Under the pieces are notes generated by a model that was given only the letters and a program-made list of their open reading frames with translations, had not been told where the DNA came from and did no database searches. A program made the translations under genes and the position numbers. From assembly GCA_017503105.1 (NCBI GenBank), contig JAFVTS010000012.1, positions 1-35,721 on the forward strand: a DNA stretch of 35,721 nucleotides, given 5' to 3'. Shown piece by piece: positions 25,181 through 32,724 of this stretch (positions within the stretch are counted from its first letter, which is position 1; the number at the start of each line of letters is the position of its first letter). Source of the stretch: Clostridia bacterium (GTDB taxonomy: Bacteria; Bacillota; Clostridia; Oscillospirales; CAG-272).

Positions 25181-25216
25181 ACAATCTACGACAAATCAGA
25201 TACATTCTACGACAAA
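25181..25216 (+). promoter_or_regulatory. Candidate LytTR-regulator binding site
   Basis: ACAATCTACGACAAA (25181-25195) and ACATTCTACGACAAA (25202-25216) are direct repeats with a 21-bp period, that is 9-bp cores (ACAATCTAC, ACATTCTAC) spaced by 12 bp. This is the geometry of AgrA-type sites. A possible -10 TATATT lies at 25243-25248, before the export operon. Confidence 0.6.
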
Positions 25217-25240
25217 CTCCCCACATCGGGGAGTTTTTTT
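25215..25240 (+). terminator. Terminator of the regulator operon
   Basis: AACTCCCC (25215-25222), loop ACAT or similar, GGGGAGTT, then a T7 run. It overlaps the end of the candidate LytTR site and the expected -35 region of the next operon. Confidence 0.85.
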
Positions 25241-25318
25241 GTTATATTTTTAAAAAAGAAAAAAGCTCTCTTTTCAAAGTAAAAACTTGAATCATTTGCG
25301 CAAAGGAGGCACTTAGTT

Positions 25319-25561
25319 TTGAAGGAAAAGAAGTATACACCGGATGGCTATTTGATCGTATCGGAAATGGATACTTGTTCATTGTGGGAAAAGGATACCA
25401 TTCCTTGTAAATCCGGATGTAATAACCGTTGCTTTTTTTGCAGGTTTGGCGAATTTCGCACACCCGAGTATATAAGATATGCCGAAGAAATGCCTCGAGG
25501 CGAACCACTGCATAGCGTTTGTCGCAACGAGAAAAACAAAAAATCCGCTTCGGATACTTAA
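25319..25561 (+). CDS. Small Cys-rich protein, first gene of the export operon
   Basis: An 80-residue protein starting at TTG 25319, supported by AAAGGAGG nine bases upstream. It has six cysteines: C20, C30, C34, C38, C41 and C68. The cluster C30-x3-C34-x3-C38-x2-C41 contains the CxxxCxxC spacing of radical-SAM enzymes (CNNRCFFC), but the protein is far too short for a radical-SAM barrel. A metal-binding (Zn or Fe-S) domain or a modified peptide substrate are alternatives. It has no signal peptide and no double-Gly leader. It is followed after 13 bp by the first symporter-fold gene. Function unknown. Confidence 0.65.
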   Translation: MKEKKYTPDGYLIVSEMDTCSLWEKDTIPCKSGCNNRCFFCRFGEFRTPEYIRYAEEMPRGEPLHSVCRNEKNKKSASDT

Positions 25562-25574
25562 TTGAGGTGGTAAA

Positions 25575-27146
25575 TTGGAACAATTAGATTTCTCAAACAG
25601 TAATATTGACCTTACATGTGAGGATGTTGGCGCTTTTCTGACATCTGTCGGAGTGGAAAAGCGCGAGGCACTGCGAATCAAGCTCACCCTTGAAGAAATC
25701 CTACTCGATTACCAAGCAAAGTTTGGTAAAGAAGCGACCTTTAATGTCAGATGTGTGAAACGCCTTCTGACGATCAAGGTTGAGTTAATCGTTGCAGGTC
25801 GGGTTTACAACCCTCTTGAAAAAGACGAGGAAGAAAACGCCATAAACGGTATTTTAGCAGGCATCGGTCTTGCTCCCTCATACGGATACCGAAACGGAAA
25901 AAATCATATCATCTTCATCCCCAAGAAAAAACCGTTATCAAGCACGGTTAAAATGGGTGTGGCAATAGGACTTGCCATTATTGCCGGAATACTCCTTAAT
26001 CTTTTGCCCGAAGGAATCAGAGTGGGTGCTAACGAATACGTGCTGACTCCCGTGACCGATGCGTTTATGGGGCTTGTCTCGGCGGTATCTGTTCCTCTGA
26101 TTTTCTTGTCCATCCTTGGTAGCATCTGCTCGATGGGCAACATGGAAACTCTCGGTAAGATCGGCAGCAAGACCATTAAAGTTATTCTTTTGTATATGAC
26201 GGTAATAAGTGTCTTTATGACGGCACTTGGAAGTCTATTCTTTCACGTACAGTGGGGCGGCGGTGGCACATCCGGCTTCTCACAGGTTCTCAATTTGATT
26301 TATAACATCATTCCGTCAAATCTGTTTGAACCCTTTGTAACGGGAAACACTCTGCAACTGATCTTTATTTCCATTATAGTCGGACTTGCAATGCTCGTAC
26401 TTTCATCAAGAGTAAGCAGCGTTTTCAAACTTGTTGAACAGTTTGGCGCCATTGCTCAAACGATTATGTCGGGGCTGTCCTCTATGCTGCCGATTCTGAT
26501 ATTCGTTCTCTTTACAGGAATGATATCCGGCGGAGAGTTCGGCATACTGCTTGAATCGTGGAAGATTATTGCGGTATTCCTACTGTTGATTACGATTTAC
26601 TTCGCACTAACAGTTTTGTACATTGCGTTAAGAAAAAAAGTTTCACCGACATTGCTGCTAAAAAAGACATGGAAGACGCTTGTTATCGCTCTTACCACCG
26701 CATCGTCGGCTGCGGCGTTTCAAAAAAACATTCGTGATGCAAACAAAAAGCTCGGTATTGACAAAAGGCTTGCTGAGTTTGGAACCTCCTTGGGGCAGGT
26801 GCTGTTCAGTCCCACGGATGTCGCCATCCTCCTTGCTATGGAGTTGGGTTTTGCTGAAATGTACGGCATTGCGATCACTCCGCAGTTTCTCATCATTGCA
26901 TTGATTACGAATCTGCTCCTGTCCTTTTCCATCCCTCCCGTACCCGGAGGCTCTGTAATGGGATACACTATTGCATTCACACAGCTTGGTATTCCTATGG
27001 AAGTTTTGGGCGTTGTTCTTGCTTTGGATGCCATTATTGATTTCCCGGCAACAGCGTGCAACGTATCGGGATGGCAGCTTACTATGATCGAGGTCGCAGA
27101 CTCGCTTGATATGCTCGATAAAGAAACACTTCGTAAAGAAAAATGA
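25575..27146 (+). CDS. Degenerate GHKL-ATPase domain fused to a DAACS symporter fold, copy 1
   Basis: A 523-residue two-part protein starting at TTG (GAGGTGG upstream). Residues 1-120 align by pattern with the RsbW-like ATPase encoded at 31812: LTLEEILLDYQAKFG for the N-box helix, GRVYNPLEK for DxGxPYDPL, and YGYRNGKNHIIFIPKK for the last strand. The N-box Asn and G-box Asp are missing. Residues 125-515 have the glutamate/dicarboxylate symporter fold, with a Ser/Thr HP1 loop (ALTTASSAAAF) and the last helix LDAIIDFPATACNVSGW. Compared with GltPh, the NMDGT motif is absent, the substrate Arg397 is Ala (A492) and the sodium ligand Asp405 is Trp (W500), while the amine-binding Asp394 is kept (D489). 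A non-acidic substrate or a sensor role is likely. Confidence 0.8.
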   Translation: MEQLDFSNSNIDLTCEDVGAFLTSVGVEKREALRIKLTLEEILLDYQAKFGKEATFNVRCVKRLLTIKVELIVAGRVYNPLEKDEEENAINGILAGIGLAPSYGYRNGKNHIIFIPKKKPLSSTVKMGVAIGLAIIAGILLNLLPEGIRVGANEYVLTPVTDAFMGLVSAVSVPLIFLSILGSICSMGNMETLGKIGSKTIKVILLYMTVISVFMTALGSLFFHVQWGGGGTSGFSQVLNLIYNIIPSNLFEPFVTGNTLQLIFISIIVGLAMLVLSSRVSSVFKLVEQFGAIAQTIMSGLSSMLPILIFVLFTGMISGGEFGILLESWKIIAVFLLLITIYFALTVLYIALRKKVSPTLLLKKTWKTLVIALTTASSAAAFQKNIRDANKKLGIDKRLAEFGTSLGQVLFSPTDVAILLAMELGFAEMYGIAITPQFLIIALITNLLLSFSIPPVPGGSVMGYTIAFTQLGIPMEVLGVVLALDAIIDFPATACNVSGWQLTMIEVADSLDMLDKETLRKEK

Positions 27147-27155
27147 GGTGATAAA

Positions 27156-28730
27156 TTGGAACAGTATAATTTTTCAAACAGCAATATTGACCTTGCCTGT
27201 GAAGAAGTCGGTGAGTTTCTCGCCAAAGTCGGTGTAGAACGACGCGAGGCTCTCCGAACAAAGCTCACCTTTGAGGAAGTATTGCTTGAATATCAAGCCA
27301 AGTTTGGAGAAGAAGCCACCTTCAAGGTGAGACTTCTGAAACGCCTGTCCTCTATAAAGGTCGAGATCATCGTAGAAGGTGAATCCTACAACGCTCTTGT
27401 CAAAAACAGCGACGAGGGTGACGTGATACAAGGTCTGCTTGCAGGCATCGGTCTTGCTCCTACTTGGAACTACAAGAACGGTAAAAACTACATCGTATTT
27501 ATACCAAAGAAAAAACCGCTGTCCGGCACGGTCAAAATGGTCGGTGCAATCGGACTTGCGGTGATCCTCGGAATTATCTTAAATCTCTTGCCGGACGGAA
27601 TCAGAAGAGGCGCAAACGATTATGTGCTAACACCCGTAACGAATGCGTTTATGGGATTGATTTCAGCCGTATCAGGACCGCTGATCTTCCTATCGGTGCT
27701 CGGCAGTATCTGCTCGATGGGTAATATGGAAACCCTCGGCAAGATCGGAAGTAAGACGATTAAGGTCATCCTTCTTTATATGACGGTAATCGCAGTATTG
27801 ATGACCGCATTCGGCAGCCTGTTTTTCCACATTGAAATGGGTGGCGGCGGAGCATCGAGCTTCTCGCAGATTCTCGATTTGATCTACGACATTATCCCAT
27901 CGAACCTGTTTGAACCCTTTGTAACGGGAAATGCTTTGCAGCTGATCTTCATTTCCATCATGGTCGGACTTGCAATGCTCGTCCTATCGTCGAGAGTAAG
28001 TGGCGTGTTCAAGCTCGTGGAACAGCTCAGCTCCATCGTGCAAACTATTATGTCGGGGCTGTCCTCCTTGTTGCCGATTCTGATATTTGTTCTCTTTACG
28101 GGAATGATTTCAAGCGGTAACCTTGGTGCAATCCTCGATTCTTGGAAGATGATATTAGTCATCGTGCTAATGATTGTAGTTTACTACGTACTGAATCTTC
28201 TGCGAATCTCCCTTATGAAAAAGATACCGCCTGCTTTATTGATGAAGAAAGCGTGGCAGACACTTCTCATTGCACTTACCACCGCATCCTCGGCTGCCGC
28301 GTTCGGTACGAACACCCGTGATGCAAACAAAAAGCTTGGTATTGATAAAAAGCTTGTGGAGTTTGGTACTCCCATCGGTCAAGTGTTGTTTATGCCCGGG
28401 TTTATCGCTTTGCTTTTCGGTATGGAGGCAGGCTTCGCGGAATCCTGCGGTATTCAAATCACTCTGCCGTGGATCATTATATCTCTCATCACAAATCTCT
28501 TGCTATCCTTTGCTATACCGCCTGTGCCGGGAGGTGCTATGATGGGCTTTACGATTGCTTTTGCGCAGCTTGGCATTCCTATGGAGGTCATGGGGGTGGC
28601 TCTTGCGATAAATGCCATCACAGATTTCCCTGCAACAGCGTGCAATGTTTCGGGCTGGCAGCTTACCATGATTGACGTGGCAGACTCGCTTGATATGCTC
28701 GATAAAGAAACCCTACATAAAAATAATTAA
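27156..28730 (+). CDS. Degenerate GHKL-ATPase domain fused to a DAACS symporter fold, copy 2
   Basis: A 524-residue paralogue of the preceding protein, similar along its whole length, with the same TTG start and GAGGTG ribosome site nine bases after the previous stop. The N-terminal domain is again without the ATP-binding residues (EEVLLEYQAKFG, GESYNALVK). In the transporter part, HP1 reads ALTTASSAAAFGTNTRDANKKLGI, the NMDGT position reads FMPGF, and the last helix is AINAITDFPATACNVSGW. D490 is retained, but Arg397 is Ala (A493), Asp405 is Trp (W501) and Asp390 is Asn (N486). The two copies may form a hetero-trimer or handle different ligands. Confidence 0.8.
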   Translation: MEQYNFSNSNIDLACEEVGEFLAKVGVERREALRTKLTFEEVLLEYQAKFGEEATFKVRLLKRLSSIKVEIIVEGESYNALVKNSDEGDVIQGLLAGIGLAPTWNYKNGKNYIVFIPKKKPLSGTVKMVGAIGLAVILGIILNLLPDGIRRGANDYVLTPVTNAFMGLISAVSGPLIFLSVLGSICSMGNMETLGKIGSKTIKVILLYMTVIAVLMTAFGSLFFHIEMGGGGASSFSQILDLIYDIIPSNLFEPFVTGNALQLIFISIMVGLAMLVLSSRVSGVFKLVEQLSSIVQTIMSGLSSLLPILIFVLFTGMISSGNLGAILDSWKMILVIVLMIVVYYVLNLLRISLMKKIPPALLMKKAWQTLLIALTTASSAAAFGTNTRDANKKLGIDKKLVEFGTPIGQVLFMPGFIALLFGMEAGFAESCGIQITLPWIIISLITNLLLSFAIPPVPGGAMMGFTIAFAQLGIPMEVMGVALAINAITDFPATACNVSGWQLTMIDVADSLDMLDKETLHKNN

Positions 28731-28759
28731 AAAAATCATAAAGAAAGAGGTACACTACA

Positions 28760-29056
28760 ATGACCATCGAAAAGAATCTTAACGGAACTGAACTGACTAT
28801 CACCATCGCAGGCAGACTTGACACCACGACCGCACCGCAGCTTGAAGCAGAATTTAAGCAGTCTATTGGCGGCGTAACCAAACTTGTTCTTGATTTTGCG
28901 GAGCTTGAGTATCTTTCTTCCGCAGGACTTCGCGTAATTCTTGCCGCGCAGAAGGTAATGAACAAGCAGGGCGAGATGATCATCAAGAACGTAAACGAAA
29001 CCATCAACGAGATCTTTGAAGTAACGGGCTTCATTGATATTCTGACCATTGAATAA
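28760..29056 (+). CDS. STAS-domain anti-anti-sigma-type protein
   Basis: A 98-residue single STAS domain like RsbV/SpoIIAA: LTITIAGRLDTTTAPQLEAEF, LVLDFAELEYLSSAGLRVIL, and a GEMIIKNVNETINEIFEVTGF end. The phospho-acceptor is most likely S54 in the SSAG loop, aligned with the Ser of DS(S/T)G in RsbV. Such proteins switch partners: the unphosphorylated form binds the RsbW-like kinase, which inactivates it by phosphorylation, and a PP2C phosphatase restores it. Both enzymes are encoded downstream in this operon. The ribosome site is AAGAGGT. Confidence 0.93.
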   Translation: MTIEKNLNGTELTITIAGRLDTTTAPQLEAEFKQSIGGVTKLVLDFAELEYLSSAGLRVILAAQKVMNKQGEMIIKNVNETINEIFEVTGFIDILTIE

Positions 29057-29066
29057 GGTGATAGCA

Positions 29067-30197
29067 ATGAAACTCAAAGACAAAATATTTTCAAACGAGC
29101 AGATTAACACTTCCCGACAACGGGAGTTTGATTTGGCGAGAGCGGTCATAATATTTTGCCTTGCATTAATACACGTTACGATTGAATGTTCGACGGACGA
29201 GGGATTGTGCAGCGGCATTCCATATCTGTTCGATACCGTCATCGGCGGCCCGTTTTCTGCGCCGATGTATATGTTCGTTATGGGTGTTGGAATGTGCTAC
29301 ACAAGAAAGAACTCACCCCTGGAGCATTTTGTAAGAGGCGCAAAGATATTGGCGGTTGGCTATATTCTGAATATCTGCCGATTCCTTATACCGTACTCCA
29401 TCGGCTACGCTATTACGGGCGACTATGGGTATTACATAGAGCCGCTTCTGTATAAGGTGCCGGGCAACGACATTCTCATCTTTGCAGGACTGGCTATGAT
29501 GATTATGGCATTGTTTGTAAAGCTGAAACTTTCAAACATTGTGATGCTTATCATTGCCACCGTAATGTGCGGATTCGGAACACTCCTAAACGGGGTTGAC
29601 GTGGGAACTCCCTTGGAAAATATTTTCCTTGGGTATCTGATTGGCACAGAGGATGCCGCAGGAATGGTTCTTTCCGACTTCCCGATACTGAACTGGCTGA
29701 TGTTCCCGATTTGCGGATATGCTTTCGCATCTGTATTAAAGCGAGTTAAAGACAAAAATCTGTTTTATTTAACCTTTTCGCTCCCTGCGCTTATCATCGC
29801 AATCGTGTATTTCACCTTTGGCATTTACTTTGAGAGAGGTATGTTTGGTGAAGGACAGAATTGCTATTACCACATGATCTTCTCCGATGTTCTCGCAAGC
29901 CTTTGCCTTACCGTCGGTATGGTGGGGGTATATCACTTCATAGTAAAAATCATACCGAAAAAACTCTTTTACATTGCATGGAGCATCAGCGAAAACATCA
30001 CACCGATTTACTTTACCCATTGGGTGCTTGTGTCCTTTGTAGTTAATCTGTGGATGTATGTTATACGCGGAACGACAATTCTGACATCGTGGCAGATAGT
30101 TGGAATTGGCACGGTAATCAGCATAGCAGCCATTGTGATCGCGCATTTCTTCGCAAAATTGACAGGAAGGAGGAAAGTGCATGAGAAAACACCATAA
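29067..30197 (+). CDS. Membrane acyltransferase (acyltransferase-3 / HGSNAT-like)
   Basis: A 376-residue protein with ten or so membrane helices. The N-terminal RQREFDLARAVIIFCLALIHV matches the R-x-x-x-x-D-x-x-R...H pattern of membrane acyltransferases, in which the His in the first helix takes part in acyl transfer. The start is the ATG at 29067, with AAGGTG six bases upstream; a TTG at 29049 would overlap the STAS gene. Such enzymes acylate sugars, lipids or peptides; given the exporter, modification of an exported product or of the envelope is possible. The substrate is unknown. It overlaps the phosphatase gene by 17 bp. Confidence 0.75.
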   Translation: MKLKDKIFSNEQINTSRQREFDLARAVIIFCLALIHVTIECSTDEGLCSGIPYLFDTVIGGPFSAPMYMFVMGVGMCYTRKNSPLEHFVRGAKILAVGYILNICRFLIPYSIGYAITGDYGYYIEPLLYKVPGNDILIFAGLAMMIMALFVKLKLSNIVMLIIATVMCGFGTLLNGVDVGTPLENIFLGYLIGTEDAAGMVLSDFPILNWLMFPICGYAFASVLKRVKDKNLFYLTFSLPALIIAIVYFTFGIYFERGMFGEGQNCYYHMIFSDVLASLCLTVGMVGVYHFIVKIIPKKLFYIAWSISENITPIYFTHWVLVSFVVNLWMYVIRGTTILTSWQIVGIGTVISIAAIVIAHFFAKLTGRRKVHEKTP

Positions 30198-31815
30198 ACT
30201 GCAAAACACGGTCTTACTCAGCTTTACAATACTTGCCGTAGTTTTGGTGCTCGTAATCAGCTTCGTTGTGGGTGACCGTTATATCAGAGGCGAAATGGAG
30301 AATTGCAGAACAACCGCCTACGCATACACGAAATCTGCCGCAGAGCTGATCGACGGTGACAAAATCGCCCATTATCTCGAAACGGGAGAGAAAGACGAAT
30401 ACTATTACGAAATACTCGACTTCCTCAACTCCTTCCGTCTGAATACGGACATTCAGTATTACTATGTGTTCATACCTTTTGAGGATGATCTGGTTTACAT
30501 CTGGGATGCGAATGCTCTGAAACCGGGTGAAACGGCAGAGGACGTTGATTTCTGTGAGCTTGGCTACCGCGAAGAATATATGGAAGGCGGCAAGGAAGCA
30601 ACCTATTCCATCTATAAGCAAAATCCGCCCGAAGAAATCGAGCTTGTCAACGACGATAAGTACGGCTATATCGCCTCCGCATACTCTCCCGTTTTCGACA
30701 GTAACGGTGAGCCGGTAGCGGTTGTGGGTGTTGACGTGTATATGCCCGACCTACAGGAGAATATGCGCGATTTTCTCGTGATTGTTATTGCGGCTATCTT
30801 CCTTGTAGTGCTTGCGGCGATTCTGATGTGCTACTTCTTTGTAAAGCGGAAGATCGTAAATCCCATCAATAAGATTCGTGATACTTCAAAGAGAATGGTC
30901 GAAAATCTCGAAAACGAAGAATCCATTGACGTTTCCGTTAAAACGGGAAATGAAATCGAAGAGTTGTTTGATTCCTTCAAAGAGATGTACAGCGACGTCA
31001 AGGACTATATCAACAGGCTTGGTGCCGTTACTGCTGAAAAGGAACGTATCGGTGCTGAGCTTGACGTTGCAAAACATATTCAAGCTTCGATGCTGCCTTG
31101 CATTTTCCCTGCGTTCCCCGAAAGAAACGAGATTGACATTTACGCAACGATGGAGCCTGCAAAAGAGGTCGGCGGTGACTTCTATGATTTCTTTATGGTA
31201 GATGACACGCACCTTGCCATCGTTATGGCAGACGTTTCGGGCAAGGGCGTGCCCGCAGCTCTCTTTATGGTCATTGGTAAGACATTGATCAAAGACCATA
31301 CCACACCCGGTAGAGACCTTGGAAAGGTATTTACCGAGGTCAATCAGCTCCTTTGCGAATCTAACAGCGAAGAACTCTTTATCACAGCATTTGAGGGTGT
31401 GCTTGACCTTGTGACAGGCGAGTTCGTTTACGTGAACGCGGGACACGAAATGCCCTTTATCTGCAAAGCAGGCGGAGATTTTGAGCCTTATAAGATCCGT
31501 GCGGCATTTGTCCTTGCCGGTATGGAAGGTATGAAATACCGCGCAGGCTCAATGACGCTTGAGCCCGGTGACAAGATCTTCCAGTACACCGACGGTGTAA
31601 CCGAAGCAACAAATGTAAATAATGAGTTATACGGTATGGAAAGACTTGGTACGATTTTGAACAAAGTGAAAAACGGAACACCCCACGATATCCTTCCCGC
31701 AGTTAAGAAGGATATTGACGAGTTTGTAGGCAAAGCACCGCAGTTTGACGATATTACAATGCTTTGTTTGGAATACAAAACCAAAATGGAAATAAAAGAG
31801 GAGGATGCACAATGA
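30181..31815 (+). CDS. Membrane-anchored PP2C/SpoIIE-type phosphatase
   Basis: A 544-residue RsbU-like sensor phosphatase. Helix 1 (about 10-30) and helix 2 (about 198-222) bracket an extracellular sensor domain of about 165 residues with a Cache-like pattern (YYYVFIPFEDDLVYIWDA, ASAYSPVFDSNGEPVAVVGVDV). A HAMP region and coil lead to the phosphatase domain from about 295: DVAKHIQASMLP, EVGGDFYDFF, ADVSGKGVPAALFM and QFDDITML carry the metal-binding Asp residues. It should dephosphorylate the STAS protein in response to an external ligand. The start follows AAGGAGGAAAG. The stop overlaps the kinase start (ATGA). Confidence 0.92.
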   Translation: MRKHHKLQNTVLLSFTILAVVLVLVISFVVGDRYIRGEMENCRTTAYAYTKSAAELIDGDKIAHYLETGEKDEYYYEILDFLNSFRLNTDIQYYYVFIPFEDDLVYIWDANALKPGETAEDVDFCELGYREEYMEGGKEATYSIYKQNPPEEIELVNDDKYGYIASAYSPVFDSNGEPVAVVGVDVYMPDLQENMRDFLVIVIAAIFLVVLAAILMCYFFVKRKIVNPINKIRDTSKRMVENLENEESIDVSVKTGNEIEELFDSFKEMYSDVKDYINRLGAVTAEKERIGAELDVAKHIQASMLPCIFPAFPERNEIDIYATMEPAKEVGGDFYDFFMVDDTHLAIVMADVSGKGVPAALFMVIGKTLIKDHTTPGRDLGKVFTEVNQLLCESNSEELFITAFEGVLDLVTGEFVYVNAGHEMPFICKAGGDFEPYKIRAAFVLAGMEGMKYRAGSMTLEPGDKIFQYTDGVTEATNVNNELYGMERLGTILNKVKNGTPHDILPAVKKDIDEFVGKAPQFDDITMLCLEYKTKMEIKEEDAQ

Positions 31816-32222
31816 AAGAATTAACCATTGCCGCAACAGTAGAAAATATTGAAACTGTTACCGATTTTGTAAACGAGCAGCTTGAAGCACTTGATTGCCC
31901 GATGAAAGCACAGATGCAAATTGATATTGCCATCGACGAGCTTTTCGGCAATATCGCCCACTACGCATACAATCCCGATGTAGGAGAAGCGACCGTTCGC
32001 GTGGAGGTTACCGAAGATCCTCTTGCCGTGGTAATCACCTTTATTGATAACGGTGTACCTTACGATCCGCTTGCAAAGGCTGATCCTAACACCACTCTCT
32101 CCGCTGAGGAAAGAGAGATCGGCGGTCTTGGTATCTTTATGGTAAAGAAAACTATGGACGAGATCGCTTACGAATACAAGGACGGACAGAATATCCTCGC
32201 AATCAAGAAAAATTTGCAATAA
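31812..32222 (+). CDS. RsbW/SpoIIAB-like serine kinase (GHKL ATPase)
   Basis: A 136-residue single-domain ATPase. IDIAIDELFGNIAHYAY carries the N-box Glu and Asn, FIDNGVPYDPL the D-x-G-x-P box, and IGGLGIFMVKKTMD the glycine-rich lid, so ATP binding looks intact. It should phosphorylate the STAS protein at Ser. The ATG at 31812 is chosen for GAGGAGG seven bases upstream; a longer frame begins inside the phosphatase gene. In classic systems it would hold a sigma factor, but none is in the window. Confidence 0.92.
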   Translation: MKELTIAATVENIETVTDFVNEQLEALDCPMKAQMQIDIAIDELFGNIAHYAYNPDVGEATVRVEVTEDPLAVVITFIDNGVPYDPLAKADPNTTLSAEEREIGGLGIFMVKKTMDEIAYEYKDGQNILAIKKNLQ

Positions 32223-32240
32223 AAACGAGGAAGAAAGCCT

Positions 32241-32714
32241 ATGAATCATCAATTATTCAGAAAAAAGAGTGTGGACAAGGTGTCCTCGCCCGAACAATTA
32301 AATGAATACATACGAGTAGCAAATCCCGGTGTTTGGATGGTGCTTGCGGCAATCGTGATTCTGCTTGCAGGTGTAGTCGTTTGGGGCTTTATCGGACACC
32401 TTGACACCACACTTACTACCGCTGTTGTTTGTGAGAACGGTGAGGCTGTTATCTACGTAAAGGAAGCCGATGCAGAGAAAATTGCTATCGGCATGACCGT
32501 TCGTGTGGACGATAAAGAATACACGGTAAGCGAGATTTCCGCAGAACCGAAGCGTGTGGACGATACAATGTCCGAATACGCTGTTCACTTGGGCGGACTT
32601 ACGAGTGGCGAATGGGTATATGTCGTAAGATTGAACGGCGACTTTACCGACGGCGTACAGAAAGCTGAGATCGTTATCGAGACTATCTCTCCCATTTCAT
32701 TTATCTTGAACTGA
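32241..32714 (+). CDS. Short NHLM-type HlyD-like secretion protein
   Basis: A 157-residue protein resembling the N-terminal part of NHLM bacteriocin-system secretion proteins: LFRKKSVDKVSSPEQLNEYIRVANPGVWMVLAAIVILLAGVVVWGFIG gives a conserved head and one membrane helix (about 33-53). A single small beta-barrel/lipoyl-like region follows (VCENGEAVIYVKEADAEKIAIGMTVRV). It is much shorter than usual family members, which carry a coiled-coil hairpin, so it may act only within the single membrane of a Gram-positive cell. It is encoded directly before the exporter gene. Confidence 0.75.
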   Translation: MNHQLFRKKSVDKVSSPEQLNEYIRVANPGVWMVLAAIVILLAGVVVWGFIGHLDTTLTTAVVCENGEAVIYVKEADAEKIAIGMTVRVDDKEYTVSEISAEPKRVDDTMSEYAVHLGGLTSGEWVYVVRLNGDFTDGVQKAEIVIETISPISFILN

Positions 32715-32724
32715 GGTAAAGAAT

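Noticed and set aside
25319-25561. Radical-SAM enzyme
   Set aside because: Only the CxxxCxxC spacing matches; at 80 residues there is no barrel, so the motif alone is not enough.
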